From Peptoniphilus sp. GNH (lineage in GTDB: Bacteria; Bacillota; Clostridia; Tissierellales; Peptoniphilaceae), in contig CP089931.1 of NCBI GenBank assembly GCA_021307325.1, forward strand, positions 520,979 to 584,978: a stretch of 64,000 nt of DNA, written 5' to 3'. Below, piece after piece: positions 18,574-27,009 of the stretch (positions are counted from its first letter, which is position 1; each line of letters begins with the position of its first letter). A program made the position numbers and the translations under genes. Below the pieces are notes generated by a model. The model worked only from the letters and a program-made list of their open reading frames with translations, made no database searches and was not told the DNA's origin.

Positions 18574-19761
18574 TTAAATTACGCCTTCTTTTGATAGCTC
18601 ATCCAAATCACTTTCAGAGTAATCAAGGACATCCATTAAAATATTTTTATTGAAATAGCCTAACGGTTTTCCTGCCCAATTTATTTTACCCGGTGTTCCC
18701 AACATTTTTGGCACAACATTTTGCATCTTTATTTTTCCAAAATCATCAGTATCTACTTCAATTATATCATTTCTTAATTGGAATTGTGGGTCTTTCATAA
18801 TGTCTGATACATCATAAATTGGGGTTGCTGGTATTTCATCTCCTAATATACTTATAGCTTCATCCAAAGTTTTATTTGCTGCCCATTCTGCAAATATACC
18901 ATTAATTTCATCTCTGTGTGCAGTTCTATCTGGACCTGTTTTGTATTTTTCTAAATTAACTAACTCAGGTTTACCAATCTTATTCATGCATTCTGAAAAC
19001 AATTTGTCACCAGTTATAGATATAGCTAAATATTTATTATCTTTTGTCAAAAAATGACCTGCTGGAGTTGTAACCATTGTAGCATTACCTATCCTATTCC
19101 TAATTGTTCCATCGTAACTATATTCAGCAATTATAGATTCTTGTAGCCTCAGTACCGACTCTGTTAAGGCACAATCAATCATTTGTCCTTCCCCGCTATT
19201 ATTTACGTCTCGATCATATATCGCGAACATTACTGCCATACAGCTAAACATGGCTGTGTAAAAATCTGCAACAGATATTCCTGGTTTTACAGGAGCTGAA
19301 TCAGGGTATCCTGTTACATGTAGAAACCCTCCTAATGCCAATCCCATTCTATCAAATCCTGGTCTATGTGCATATGGACCAGTTCTTCCATATCCAGATG
19401 CCGTTGTGTAAATTAATCGTCTATTTTTTTGATGAATTTTTTCCCATGTAAATCCAAGTTTTTCAAATACTCCAGGCCTAAAATTTTCTATTAACACATC
19501 CGCCTTTTCTATAAGCTTCCATAAAATTTCTTTACCTTTTTCAGACTTTAAATTCAATGTTATATTATGCTTATTTCTTCCTTCAACTGCATACCATAAA
19601 TTTTTTATTCTTCCCATATTACGCATTAAATCACCAGTTTTTGGATTCTCAACCTTTATTACAGTAGCTCCAAAATCTGCTAACATTGATCCGCACCAAG
19701 GTCCTGCAATAATATTCCCAACTTCTAAAACTTTCAATCCTTCTAGTGCTTGTCTGCTCAT
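18574..19761 (-). CDS. Class III CoA-transferase (CaiB/BaiF; HadA/FldA-like)
   Basis: 395 residues of the CaiB/BaiF family, beginning ALEGLKVLEVGNIIAGPWCG and followed by LADFGATVIKVENPKTGDLMR. The catalytic Asp of the family lies in a stretch like PGISVADFYTAM (about residue 170). These enzymes move CoA between acids without a glutamyl anhydride. In HadA/FldA they charge a (R)-2-hydroxy acid using the product acyl-CoA as donor. Being last in an operon with the dehydratase and activase, it probably activates the 2-hydroxy acid substrate. Substrate identity is unresolved. Confidence 0.88.
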   Translation of the reverse strand: MSRQALEGLKVLEVGNIIAGPWCGSMLADFGATVIKVENPKTGDLMRNMGRIKNLWYAVEGRNKHNITLNLKSEKGKEILWKLIEKADVLIENFRPGVFEKLGFTWEKIHQKNRRLIYTTASGYGRTGPYAHRPGFDRMGLALGGFLHVTGYPDSAPVKPGISVADFYTAMFSCMAVMFAIYDRDVNNSGEGQMIDCALTESVLRLQESIIAEYSYDGTIRNRIGNATMVTTPAGHFLTKDNKYLAISITGDKLFSECMNKIGKPELVNLEKYKTGPDRTAHRDEINGIFAEWAANKTLDEAISILGDEIPATPIYDVSDIMKDPQFQLRNDIIEVDTDDFGKIKMQNVVPKMLGTPGKINWAGKPLGYFNKNILMDVLDYSESDLDELSKEGVI

Positions 19762-19777
19762 AAGTACCTCCTACATC

Positions 19778-21058
19778 TTATAAACTAAAAACCAAAGGAT
19801 AGATCAGTATAGTAATAATTAAAGATCCTATCATTAAAATACTTCCTATCTTAGTGTAATCTAAAAATCTGTATCCAGCTTGCAATGTCATTGTTACAGG
19901 TGGTGTCGCAACTGGCGTTAAAAACGCAAGATTTAATCCCCATACAATTGCCATTATTACAGGTTTTGCTGGAAGATTTAATACTTGACACATTGATATT
20001 GCAATAGGACATATCATAGCGGAAGAAGCTGTAGACGACATAATATTACTCAAAATCACAGATATTATTGTAAATATAATTAACAGTTTATATAAACTTA
20101 CATCAGCACCTAACATTGATATAATTCTATTTGCTATCAACTCTCCCGCGCCACTTTCTGATAACCCAGCAGCAAAGCCAAAAGAACCAGCTAAAATCCA
20201 GATTGTATTCCAATCTATTCTTTCAAATACTGCCTTTAATGAAATACATCCTGTTACTATGCAAAAAATCCCAGCTACCATAGCAACTGTACCAACTGTC
20301 CATATCTCAGATATAAATCCTACTATCATTAAAATCATAATGACAACTGATAAAATCATCTTAATATTAGTTGTGCTTTTGTTTGTATTTTCATTGTTTG
20401 AATCTATTCTTCTCTCTATTTCTTCAAAATTAAATATTTTATTTTGTAGTCTTACTCCTATTGTTATATAAAATATAACCATAAATATAAGTCTAGGTAT
20501 GCTCCCCAAAGTTAAATCAAAAAATTTCATTCCTTCGATTCCAGACTCAATAAGCATTCCTTGTCCTACCACATTCGGAGTAGAGCCTACCAAAGTCATG
20601 CCGCCACCTACATTTGCCGCAAATCCGATTGCCATATATAAATTCTTTTTTTTGATTTTACCCTTTGAAACCTTAGAAACAGCTGCAACAACTGGCAACA
20701 TCATTGCGACAACTGCTGTATTGCTTAGCAATGCCGATAAAATTGCTGTTAGCAAAATACATGCAACAATAAATTTTTTCTCATCGTAGCCAACAATTTT
20801 TATTATTGACCTTCCTATTTTATCTGCTGCTCCAGTTTCAAAAACAGCTTCTCCTATAATCATAGATCCTATGACCATAAGAGTAACATCATTTGAGAAT
20901 CCAGAAAAAGCAACTTTAAAAGGAATAACTTTAAATATTCCCATCAAAATAGCAGAGCTTAAGGCTGTAATCGCTAAAGGTATTTTGCCCCATACGAAAG
21001 ATACTATCGTAAAAAATAATATAATAATGGCTATAGTTGATGTATTCAAATTAATCAC
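19778..21058 (-). CDS. SLC13/DASS-type anion permease (second copy of the operon)
   Basis: 426-residue membrane carrier of the divalent anion:sodium symporter/CitT-like group, with about eleven hydrophobic segments. The first family motif reads LSNTAVVAMMLPV. The symmetric second motif reads MSSTASSAMICPI, with Ser where Asn is usual. DASS carriers move di- or tricarboxylates or related organic anions. It is a diverged paralogue of the first gene of the operon (25491-26825). The pair may handle substrate and product or two substrates; this is inference. Confidence 0.83.
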   Translation of the reverse strand: MINLNTSTIAIIILFFTIVSFVWGKIPLAITALSSAILMGIFKVIPFKVAFSGFSNDVTLMVIGSMIIGEAVFETGAADKIGRSIIKIVGYDEKKFIVACILLTAILSALLSNTAVVAMMLPVVAAVSKVSKGKIKKKNLYMAIGFAANVGGGMTLVGSTPNVVGQGMLIESGIEGMKFFDLTLGSIPRLIFMVIFYITIGVRLQNKIFNFEEIERRIDSNNENTNKSTTNIKMILSVVIMILMIVGFISEIWTVGTVAMVAGIFCIVTGCISLKAVFERIDWNTIWILAGSFGFAAGLSESGAGELIANRIISMLGADVSLYKLLIIFTIISVILSNIMSSTASSAMICPIAISMCQVLNLPAKPVIMAIVWGLNLAFLTPVATPPVTMTLQAGYRFLDYTKIGSILMIGSLIITILIYPLVFSL

Positions 21059-21065
21059 CCAAATG

Positions 21066-22190
21066 TCATATTTCTGATAGTGCTTGTAATTTTGTCAATG
21101 TTTGACCAAAATCTTTAGAACTTTGATCAATATCTATAGATACAACATTAAATCCATTGTCTTGTAACATTTTAGTTACATATGGCTGATCATATTCTTC
21201 TATATCACAGAATTTCATCATTGCCAAAATTACAATATCAATATCGTGTTTTTTAGCTAAATCAACAAGCATTTTACCTCTGGCATATGCATCATCGTCA
21301 TGAGCTAATGAACATCCCTTTATATCTAACCAGTGTAATGCAAAACTTTCAAATGCTGAACTTGCCATAGGATAATCATATCTATATATTCTTGATTCAT
21401 TTGCTAAATCATCTTCTAATATGTGCATGTTCGATTTTGAAATTGAATTTAGAATTTCATCAGAATCTAGCATTATTCCACTTATAAGAATTTTTTTACC
21501 ATTTGAGATAAACTCATCTTCATTTTCTAACAATTCTATTAACTTAATAAGATTCTTTATCGCATCTTCTGGCGTCAAAAATGACAATGCCTTGATTACG
21601 TTATGTCTATCACTAGCAGTTATGATGTCTAAATGTTTATTTGCCATTTCTGTAAATTTTCTTACAAATCCGTTAATTTTATTGTATTTATCAAGTTCTT
21701 CCTGTAATGTTTTATTATTAATTTTCTTATCGGCTATGTTTTCTAAATTTCTTGTAACGTACTTTATTTCTTCTATATAAAAATCCAGAGCTCCCGAATC
21801 TTTTCTATTTTGTGGTGGAACAAAAGGTATTAAATCAATATTATTTATTCCAGCTCTCCAAGCTGTAACTTCTCCTCTGAGTGTATCGCATAATATAGGC
21901 ATAACTACAGCGCTTAATTTGTCTAGTGTTCCATTCATGCCTAATTCAAGGCATGTTCTCGATAATGAGCAAGTGAATGCAGGACTATACTTACCTGCTA
22001 ATCTCGGATTTATGTTTGCACCCCATATACTCATAGGTATCATACCAAGTGCACTTATAATAGGTTTAACGTTGTAATATGGCATGCAGCCAATTACCTT
22101 AAATCCATCATTTACATATTTATCTAGCATCTCTCTTGGATTATTTGAAACAAATTTAAAATAACTTAAAAGTTCTTGTAGTTCTTTCAT
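21066..22190 (-). CDS. 2-hydroxyacyl-CoA dehydratase, beta-type subunit (HgdB/HadC/FldC-like)
   Basis: 374-residue subunit of the radical 2-hydroxyacyl-CoA dehydratase. Conserved blocks are VIGCMPYYNVKPII, YSPAFTCSLSRTCLELG, MPILCDTLRG, ILEDDLANESR and MMKFCDIEEYDQPY; the repeated Cys supply the [4Fe-4S] ligands in this family. The start overlaps the alpha-subunit gene by four bases, expected for a heterodimer. The enzyme removes water from a 2-hydroxyacyl-CoA through a ketyl radical formed by ATP-driven electron transfer from the activase. It is oxygen-sensitive, so the host is anaerobic. Confidence 0.9.
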   Translation of the reverse strand: MKELQELLSYFKFVSNNPREMLDKYVNDGFKVIGCMPYYNVKPIISALGMIPMSIWGANINPRLAGKYSPAFTCSLSRTCLELGMNGTLDKLSAVVMPILCDTLRGEVTAWRAGINNIDLIPFVPPQNRKDSGALDFYIEEIKYVTRNLENIADKKINNKTLQEELDKYNKINGFVRKFTEMANKHLDIITASDRHNVIKALSFLTPEDAIKNLIKLIELLENEDEFISNGKKILISGIMLDSDEILNSISKSNMHILEDDLANESRIYRYDYPMASSAFESFALHWLDIKGCSLAHDDDAYARGKMLVDLAKKHDIDIVILAMMKFCDIEEYDQPYVTKMLQDNGFNVVSIDIDQSSKDFGQTLTKLQALSEI

Positions 22191-23458
22191 TTTGCACCTT
22201 CTTTATTAGATTTCATAATATCTACAAAAGTTTGTATTCTAGTTTCAAATTGTGATTGATTATAAATAGTTGGGTCGGCCTGATCTCCATCAAATGTCAT
22301 AACAGGAATTTCCAATTCTTTTTCTACCATTTCTTTTCCAGCAAACATGTGATATGTCATAAATTTGCAACTTCTATTTATATGGCATAGCATTCCATCG
22401 CATTTAAATCTATCAGCTGCATTAATTCTTTTATTCATCATTTCTTCCGTACTAACTACGTTTGTCGATGTATGAGAATACTGTTCCGCCATCTCTTCTA
22501 AGTTATTAATTTCATATTGCATACTCCATGCACCAACATAGCCATTCGTTACGCAATTTATGTCATATTTCTTCATAGTTTTTAAATTTGGACCCAAAAA
22601 TGGCCAACAAGCTATGCCTTCCCAATCAACTCTATACTTTTCTGTTTTTTCTCCAAATGTGCTTGTGTTAGATTCTATATGATCAAGTATTTCTTTTTTC
22701 AATTGCATTAAAACATCAGTAGTTTCTTTCCTAGATCTTGCAATTACCATCGGAGCCATATAGTTAAACAAATCAAATCCGTTCAATGGGGCCGGGTCTT
22801 TATCATTGAGCAACACACATTCGTCATATAACTTTGAATTTATATTGCTTATTTTTTGATTTTCAGCGAACTTATCCCAGTCGAATTTTCTCCCAAAAAA
22901 TTCTTCCATTCTTTTTATGTTGTTTTTAATTTGACTTGCTCCATAAATATTTTTATATGAATCGGCAGGCCCAAAATTGTAATTGAATATACAATCTTGC
23001 ATGAATATTGGAATATTAAATTCTCTAGATAAACATTCATACCATTTCAGTAATTGAAAACAACTATTCGTTGCGCATAATAAAAATGTAGGTCTAGGCA
23101 TTTCTTGTGCTGGTCTTTCATATCCAGGTTCATTCATTATTAAATTCGCCATACCTATACTTGTTCTTGCGTACGAACAAATATCATTTGAGTATCCCAT
23201 GTTCCCTTCTGCATGTTCAATGAATCTGGAAGAATCATGTCTTGCAGCAACACCTGCCGCATTATTCTCTGGATACAATACAGGTACTCCAAATGTTGCA
23301 CATAATTCTTGTGGAAATATAGATGTAGACCAACCTACATGTTCTCCCCTTTCACATGCATCATAAGCTTCGTTGTAAACCTTATTTGTCAATTCATTTA
23401 ACATTATTCTAGATTTAGGCAACGGTTTTCTTTTTTTGTTTACTTCCGATTTTTCCAT
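22187..23458 (-). CDS. 2-hydroxyacyl-CoA dehydratase, alpha-type subunit (HgdA/HadB/FldB-like)
   Basis: 423-residue partner of the beta subunit. Family blocks are SIFPQELCATFGVPVLYPEN, NDICSYARTSIG, LLCATNSCFQLLKWYE, CDGMLCHINRSCK and a late FDGDQADP. The Cys in these blocks are candidate [4Fe-4S] ligands. The subset of 2-hydroxy acids accepted (2-hydroxyglutarate, aryl-lactates, 2-hydroxyisocaproate, lactate) cannot be decided from these motifs. Gene order (activase, alpha, beta) is as in hadIBC and fldIBC. Confidence 0.9.
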   Translation of the reverse strand: MEKSEVNKKRKPLPKSRIMLNELTNKVYNEAYDACERGEHVGWSTSIFPQELCATFGVPVLYPENNAAGVAARHDSSRFIEHAEGNMGYSNDICSYARTSIGMANLIMNEPGYERPAQEMPRPTFLLCATNSCFQLLKWYECLSREFNIPIFMQDCIFNYNFGPADSYKNIYGASQIKNNIKRMEEFFGRKFDWDKFAENQKISNINSKLYDECVLLNDKDPAPLNGFDLFNYMAPMVIARSRKETTDVLMQLKKEILDHIESNTSTFGEKTEKYRVDWEGIACWPFLGPNLKTMKKYDINCVTNGYVGAWSMQYEINNLEEMAEQYSHTSTNVVSTEEMMNKRINAADRFKCDGMLCHINRSCKFMTYHMFAGKEMVEKELEIPVMTFDGDQADPTIYNQSQFETRIQTFVDIMKSNKEGAK

Positions 23459-23493
23459 ACTTTACCCACCTGTCTGTTTATCATATTTCCCTT

Positions 23494-24270
23494 CTAATAA
23501 TTTTTATCAATCCCAATTAAAGCAGCTCCAATAGCGCCTGCTAATTGGCAATTTTCGTGTGTTTGAATTTTTGTGTTTAGTTCTCTTTCTAAAGAAACTT
23601 TCAATCCAATATTTTTAGCAACGCCACCACTAAGAGCTATTTTTTCTTTTCTGCCACATCTATTTACTAATGCCAATATTCTATGTGACACTGAATTATG
23701 AATCCCAGCTGCTATATCTTCTAAGCTAATATTTTTAGCTAATTTTGAAATTACCTCTGATTCCGCAAAAACAGTGCATGTACTGCTTATCTCTGCTGGA
23801 TTCTTCGAATTTAAAGACAGTGTGCTTAAATCTTCAATGTCAACATTCATAGCTCTGGCCATTGTATCTAAAAATCTTCCAGTTCCAGCAGCACATTTAT
23901 CATTCATTACAAAATTATGAATAATTCCTCTATTATCTATATTCATAACTTTTATGTCTTGTCCTCCGACATCAATGACTTGTTCGATGCCATCCATCAT
24001 CCAAGCTATAGCTTTGGCATGACAAGTAAGTTCACTTTTTTCCTCATCAGCCTCTTTTAATGAAAAACGTCCGTATCCCGTAGACACGATATAATCAATA
24101 TCTTCTAATTTTAATTTGGCAATTTCCAATACATTATTCAATGCTTGATATGGGCCTATAGTTCCTGTTCCAATATGAACTACATCTTTAGCAATTATCA
24201 ATTTTTGATCTGTCATAATTACCGCTTTAGAAGCTGTAGATCCAATGTCTATTCCTACAATATAATTCAT
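23494..24270 (-). CDS. 2-hydroxyacyl-CoA dehydratase activase (HgdC/HadI/FldI-like)
   Basis: 258-residue ATPase of the acetate/sugar kinase-Hsp70-actin fold. It opens with the phosphate loop YIVGIDIGSTASKAVI. The two Cys that hold the bridging [4Fe-4S] cluster of the homodimer are in NDKCAAGTGRF and ISSTCTVFAESEVIS. A second nucleotide motif is ALSGGVAKNIG. It passes one high-energy electron to the dehydratase at the cost of two ATP. The reductant (ferredoxin or flavodoxin) is not encoded in the window. Confidence 0.92.
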   Translation of the reverse strand: MNYIVGIDIGSTASKAVIMTDQKLIIAKDVVHIGTGTIGPYQALNNVLEIAKLKLEDIDYIVSTGYGRFSLKEADEEKSELTCHAKAIAWMMDGIEQVIDVGGQDIKVMNIDNRGIIHNFVMNDKCAAGTGRFLDTMARAMNVDIEDLSTLSLNSKNPAEISSTCTVFAESEVISKLAKNISLEDIAAGIHNSVSHRILALVNRCGRKEKIALSGGVAKNIGLKVSLERELNTKIQTHENCQLAGAIGAALIGIDKNY

Positions 24271-24288
24271 ATTAATCCCCCTAATGTA

Positions 24289-24314
24289 ATGGCATATACA
24301 TGAGTATATGCCAT
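24289..24314. promoter_or_regulatory. Perfect 11-bp inverted repeat between the dehydrogenase and activase genes
   Basis: ATGGCATATAC, four-base loop, GTATATGCCAT. No T-run follows on either strand, so it is not a classical terminator. It lies 17 bases behind the acyl-CoA dehydrogenase stop. It could stabilise or process the operon mRNA, or be an operator. Confidence 0.5.
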
Positions 24315-24330
24315 CAAGTAAAAAATAAAA

Positions 24331-25470
24331 TTATCTACACAAACGTCCAGAAATAATCATACGTTGAATTTGATTTGTTCCCTCAAATATTTGATATATC
24401 TTAGCATCCCTCATTAGTTTTTCAACAGGATATTCTCTAGAATAGCCATATCCTCCTAATACTTGAACTGCATTTTCAGCTACGAACATAGCTGCATCTC
24501 CTGCCATAGTTTTTGCAATTGATGATAATTTTATATTATTTTTTCCAGCATCAGCGCTTTTACATGCTGCCCAAACCATTTGCCTTGCTGATTGTGTCCT
24601 CATTTCCATTTCGGCAAGCATAAATCCAACAGCTTGATGTTTCCATATCTCTTTTCCGAATATAACTCTTTCTTTAGAGTATTTAATGGCTTCTTCTAGC
24701 GCAGATTGTGCTACTCCTACTGCAGAAGAAGCAGTGCAAGGTCTGGATTCAGCAAGTATCTTCATAGCTATGCTATAACCCTCTCCCTCTTCTCCCAGCC
24801 TAAACTTTTCATTTAATCTCATATTGTCAAAATAAAGAGAGTTAGTATGAACACATCTGATGCCCATCTTATCTTCATGCTCTCCTATCTTTAAACCAGG
24901 TGTACCACTCGGTAATAAAAAAGCTGTAATACCACCTTTTGTACCTTTTTCTTTGTCTGTTACTGCAAAAATAACAAAAACATCAGCACAATCACCATTA
25001 GTTATGAATGTCTTTCCTCCATTAATTATGTAGTCGCTTCCATCCTTGGTGGCCCTAGTTTTCATAGCCCCAGCATTTGAACCTGACTCGCTTTCCGTAA
25101 GTGCAAATGCTAAAATACCACCATCAAGCATTAGTTTAGAAACCCAATCTTTTTGTTGGTCATTTCCAGCAATTTTCAATGGATCCCATCCAAATCCAAA
25201 CACTCTTGATGCAAAACCTGAATCTCCCTTTGCTAATTCCTCACGAATAATAGCATATGTCCATCTATCAAGTCCTAATCCACCATACTCTTCTGGAACC
25301 GTAACTAAATTTAGTCCCATTTCCATCGCTTCTTTAACCAATTCATCTGGTACTGTAGCTGTTTTTTCAGCCTCTCTGCATATATCTTTCACACGTTTTT
25401 GAGCAAATTCTCTAACTAAATTTCTCAATTCAATTTGTTCATCATTTAACATAAAATCGAAATCGTTCAA
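24331..25470 (-). CDS. Acyl-CoA dehydrogenase / enoyl-CoA reductase
   Basis: 379-residue FAD enzyme of the acyl-CoA dehydrogenase family. Visible are FALTESESGSNAGAMKT (substrate/FAD loop), the TFITNGDCADVFVIFA flavin segment and the C-terminal QVLGGYGYSREYPVEKLMRD. The catalytic base is probably the Glu in QIFEGTNQIQ. In 2-hydroxy acid fermentations the homologue (AcdB, AcdA) reduces the 2-enoyl-CoA made by the dehydratase, with electrons through EtfAB. No etf genes are in this operon, so the electron partner must be encoded elsewhere. Confidence 0.9.
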   Translation of the reverse strand: MNDFDFMLNDEQIELRNLVREFAQKRVKDICREAEKTATVPDELVKEAMEMGLNLVTVPEEYGGLGLDRWTYAIIREELAKGDSGFASRVFGFGWDPLKIAGNDQQKDWVSKLMLDGGILAFALTESESGSNAGAMKTRATKDGSDYIINGGKTFITNGDCADVFVIFAVTDKEKGTKGGITAFLLPSGTPGLKIGEHEDKMGIRCVHTNSLYFDNMRLNEKFRLGEEGEGYSIAMKILAESRPCTASSAVGVAQSALEEAIKYSKERVIFGKEIWKHQAVGFMLAEMEMRTQSARQMVWAACKSADAGKNNIKLSSIAKTMAGDAAMFVAENAVQVLGGYGYSREYPVEKLMRDAKIYQIFEGTNQIQRMIISGRLCR

Positions 25471-25490
25471 TTACATAACCTCCTTATAGT

Positions 25491-26825
25491 TTATACTGGA
25501 TAAATTATTGGAACTAATATGGCTGCTAATATAGCCAAAATGATACACAAAGGACCGCCAATTTTAACATAATCCATGTATTTATATCCCGCTGGTAATG
25601 TTTGTGTACAAGCAGGAGTCCCAACAGGTGTTGCGCATGCTAAGTTTGTGGCAACTGCCCCTACTGCTATTACAAATGGAACAGGACTTATTCCTAGTGA
25701 TGAAGCTATGGAGATATATATAGGTGTCATCATAGCTGCTAACGCTGTGTTAGACATGAAGTTAGTAAGTATTACAGTAACAATTATTCCAGCTACCATA
25801 AGGACGCTAACCGATGCATTTTGTCCTCCGAACAAGTTTAATACAGCGTCAGCTATTACTTTTCCCCCACCAGATACATCAAGTCCTTTTGCAAAGCCTT
25901 GACAAGCTCCTAAAATTATTAATGTATTCCAATCCAAGCTGGCTAATGTTTCCTTTAATGGCATACACTTAGTAACTAATAATACAGTAGCTCCTAATAA
26001 ACCTACAATTCCAACATTAAGATACGGTTTAAAAGCAGGCACACCAGTTAAAATGAAACCAAGTATGCATAGTAATAAAACCGCAACCGACATTTTCCCC
26101 TTCCACGGTGCAACGTTTGCATAATCATCATGATTTTTGTTCTCATCAAATTTAGCATAGTAGTTTCCTTCATTAAATTTCGGATCCTCTGGTTTTAAAA
26201 CTTTTTTTGAAATAGTATAACCTATAGTTGCAAAATATATTGTCATTACAATGCATAGCGGAATCATAACTTTCGTCTGATCAAAAAGTCCCAATCCCGC
26301 CTCAAAGCCTTCTGTGCCCATCAATATAGCATTGGCAGTTTGCTGTGAAGTAGATCCTACAAGCGTACCTGCACCACCAACAGCACAAGCAATACCGGCA
26401 GACATAATAACCATCTTCGATCTAATCTTTCCGTTAGAACGGGCAGCACATGCTGCTATCAAAGGCATCCACATAGCTATAGTTCCAGAATTTGATAAAA
26501 AAGCTGACATTATTGTGCAGCAAATTACAACTGCAATTATGAATAACCTTTCATTTTTAGCTATTGAAGTTTTACTTATCGCTAATCCTATCTTATTTGC
26601 CATTCCAGTTTTGAAAAGAGAATCCCCTACAACACACATACCAGCGACCATCATTACTGTAGTGCTAGAAAATCCAGAATACACATCCTTCAACTCCATC
26701 TCAGGTAGCAAAATTCCCATTGCCAAAGATGCAGCCATAGCTGTCATTGCCAAAGGTACTTTCTCAAGTACGAATGACACAATCGTAATAACCATAATTA
26801 TAATGGCCAGTGTACTCGAATCCAT
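25491..26825 (-). CDS. SLC13/DASS-type anion permease (first gene of the operon)
   Basis: 444-residue membrane carrier, paralogous to 19778-21058 (both start with TIAII-type helix, then VSFV..K.PLA.TA). Here the first family motif reads LSNSGTIAMWMPL and the second MSNTALAAMMTPI, the reverse pattern of its paralogue. As promoter-proximal gene it is expected to be the main uptake route for the operon's acid, possibly coupled to sodium. The substrate is unknown; family members carry dicarboxylates and related anions. Confidence 0.83.
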   Translation of the reverse strand: MDSSTLAIIIMVITIVSFVLEKVPLAMTAMAASLAMGILLPEMELKDVYSGFSSTTVMMVAGMCVVGDSLFKTGMANKIGLAISKTSIAKNERLFIIAVVICCTIMSAFLSNSGTIAMWMPLIAACAARSNGKIRSKMVIMSAGIACAVGGAGTLVGSTSQQTANAILMGTEGFEAGLGLFDQTKVMIPLCIVMTIYFATIGYTISKKVLKPEDPKFNEGNYYAKFDENKNHDDYANVAPWKGKMSVAVLLLCILGFILTGVPAFKPYLNVGIVGLLGATVLLVTKCMPLKETLASLDWNTLIILGACQGFAKGLDVSGGGKVIADAVLNLFGGQNASVSVLMVAGIIVTVILTNFMSNTALAAMMTPIYISIASSLGISPVPFVIAVGAVATNLACATPVGTPACTQTLPAGYKYMDYVKIGGPLCIILAILAAILVPIIYPV

Positions 26826-26889
26826 AATATCCCCCCTTTAAATGATACAAAAACTAATTTGTTCTAAAATAAACATAAAACTCTCAAAC

Positions 26890-26902
26890 AGATAGACTAT
26901 CT
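26890..26902. promoter_or_regulatory. 13-bp palindrome in the divergent control region
   Basis: AGATAG-A-CTATCT lies between the permease start and the lysR promoter, in the region expected to hold the permease promoter, and so may be a regulator site. A possible minus-strand promoter next to it has TAGACA and TATAAA 15 bp apart. Confidence 0.4.
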
Positions 26903-26932
26903 TTATATTAAATATACCTACCTGTCTAACTG

Positions 26933-26966
26933 TTGACAAACTATAAAAAGTTGTATAACATACAAC
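26933..26966 (+). promoter_or_regulatory. lysR promoter with an overlapping LysR-type operator
   Basis: TTGACA (26933-26938) is followed by TATAAC (26954-26959). The -10 is embedded in GTTGTAT-AAC-ATACAAC (26950-26966), a perfect 7-bp inverted repeat with the T-N11-A layout of LysR boxes. This fits autorepression together with control of the divergent operon. The 15-bp promoter spacer is short. Confidence 0.55.
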
Positions 26967-27009
26967 GAAGTAATTGTATGCGATTCTCTAATCAATTCGG
27001 GGTGATATA

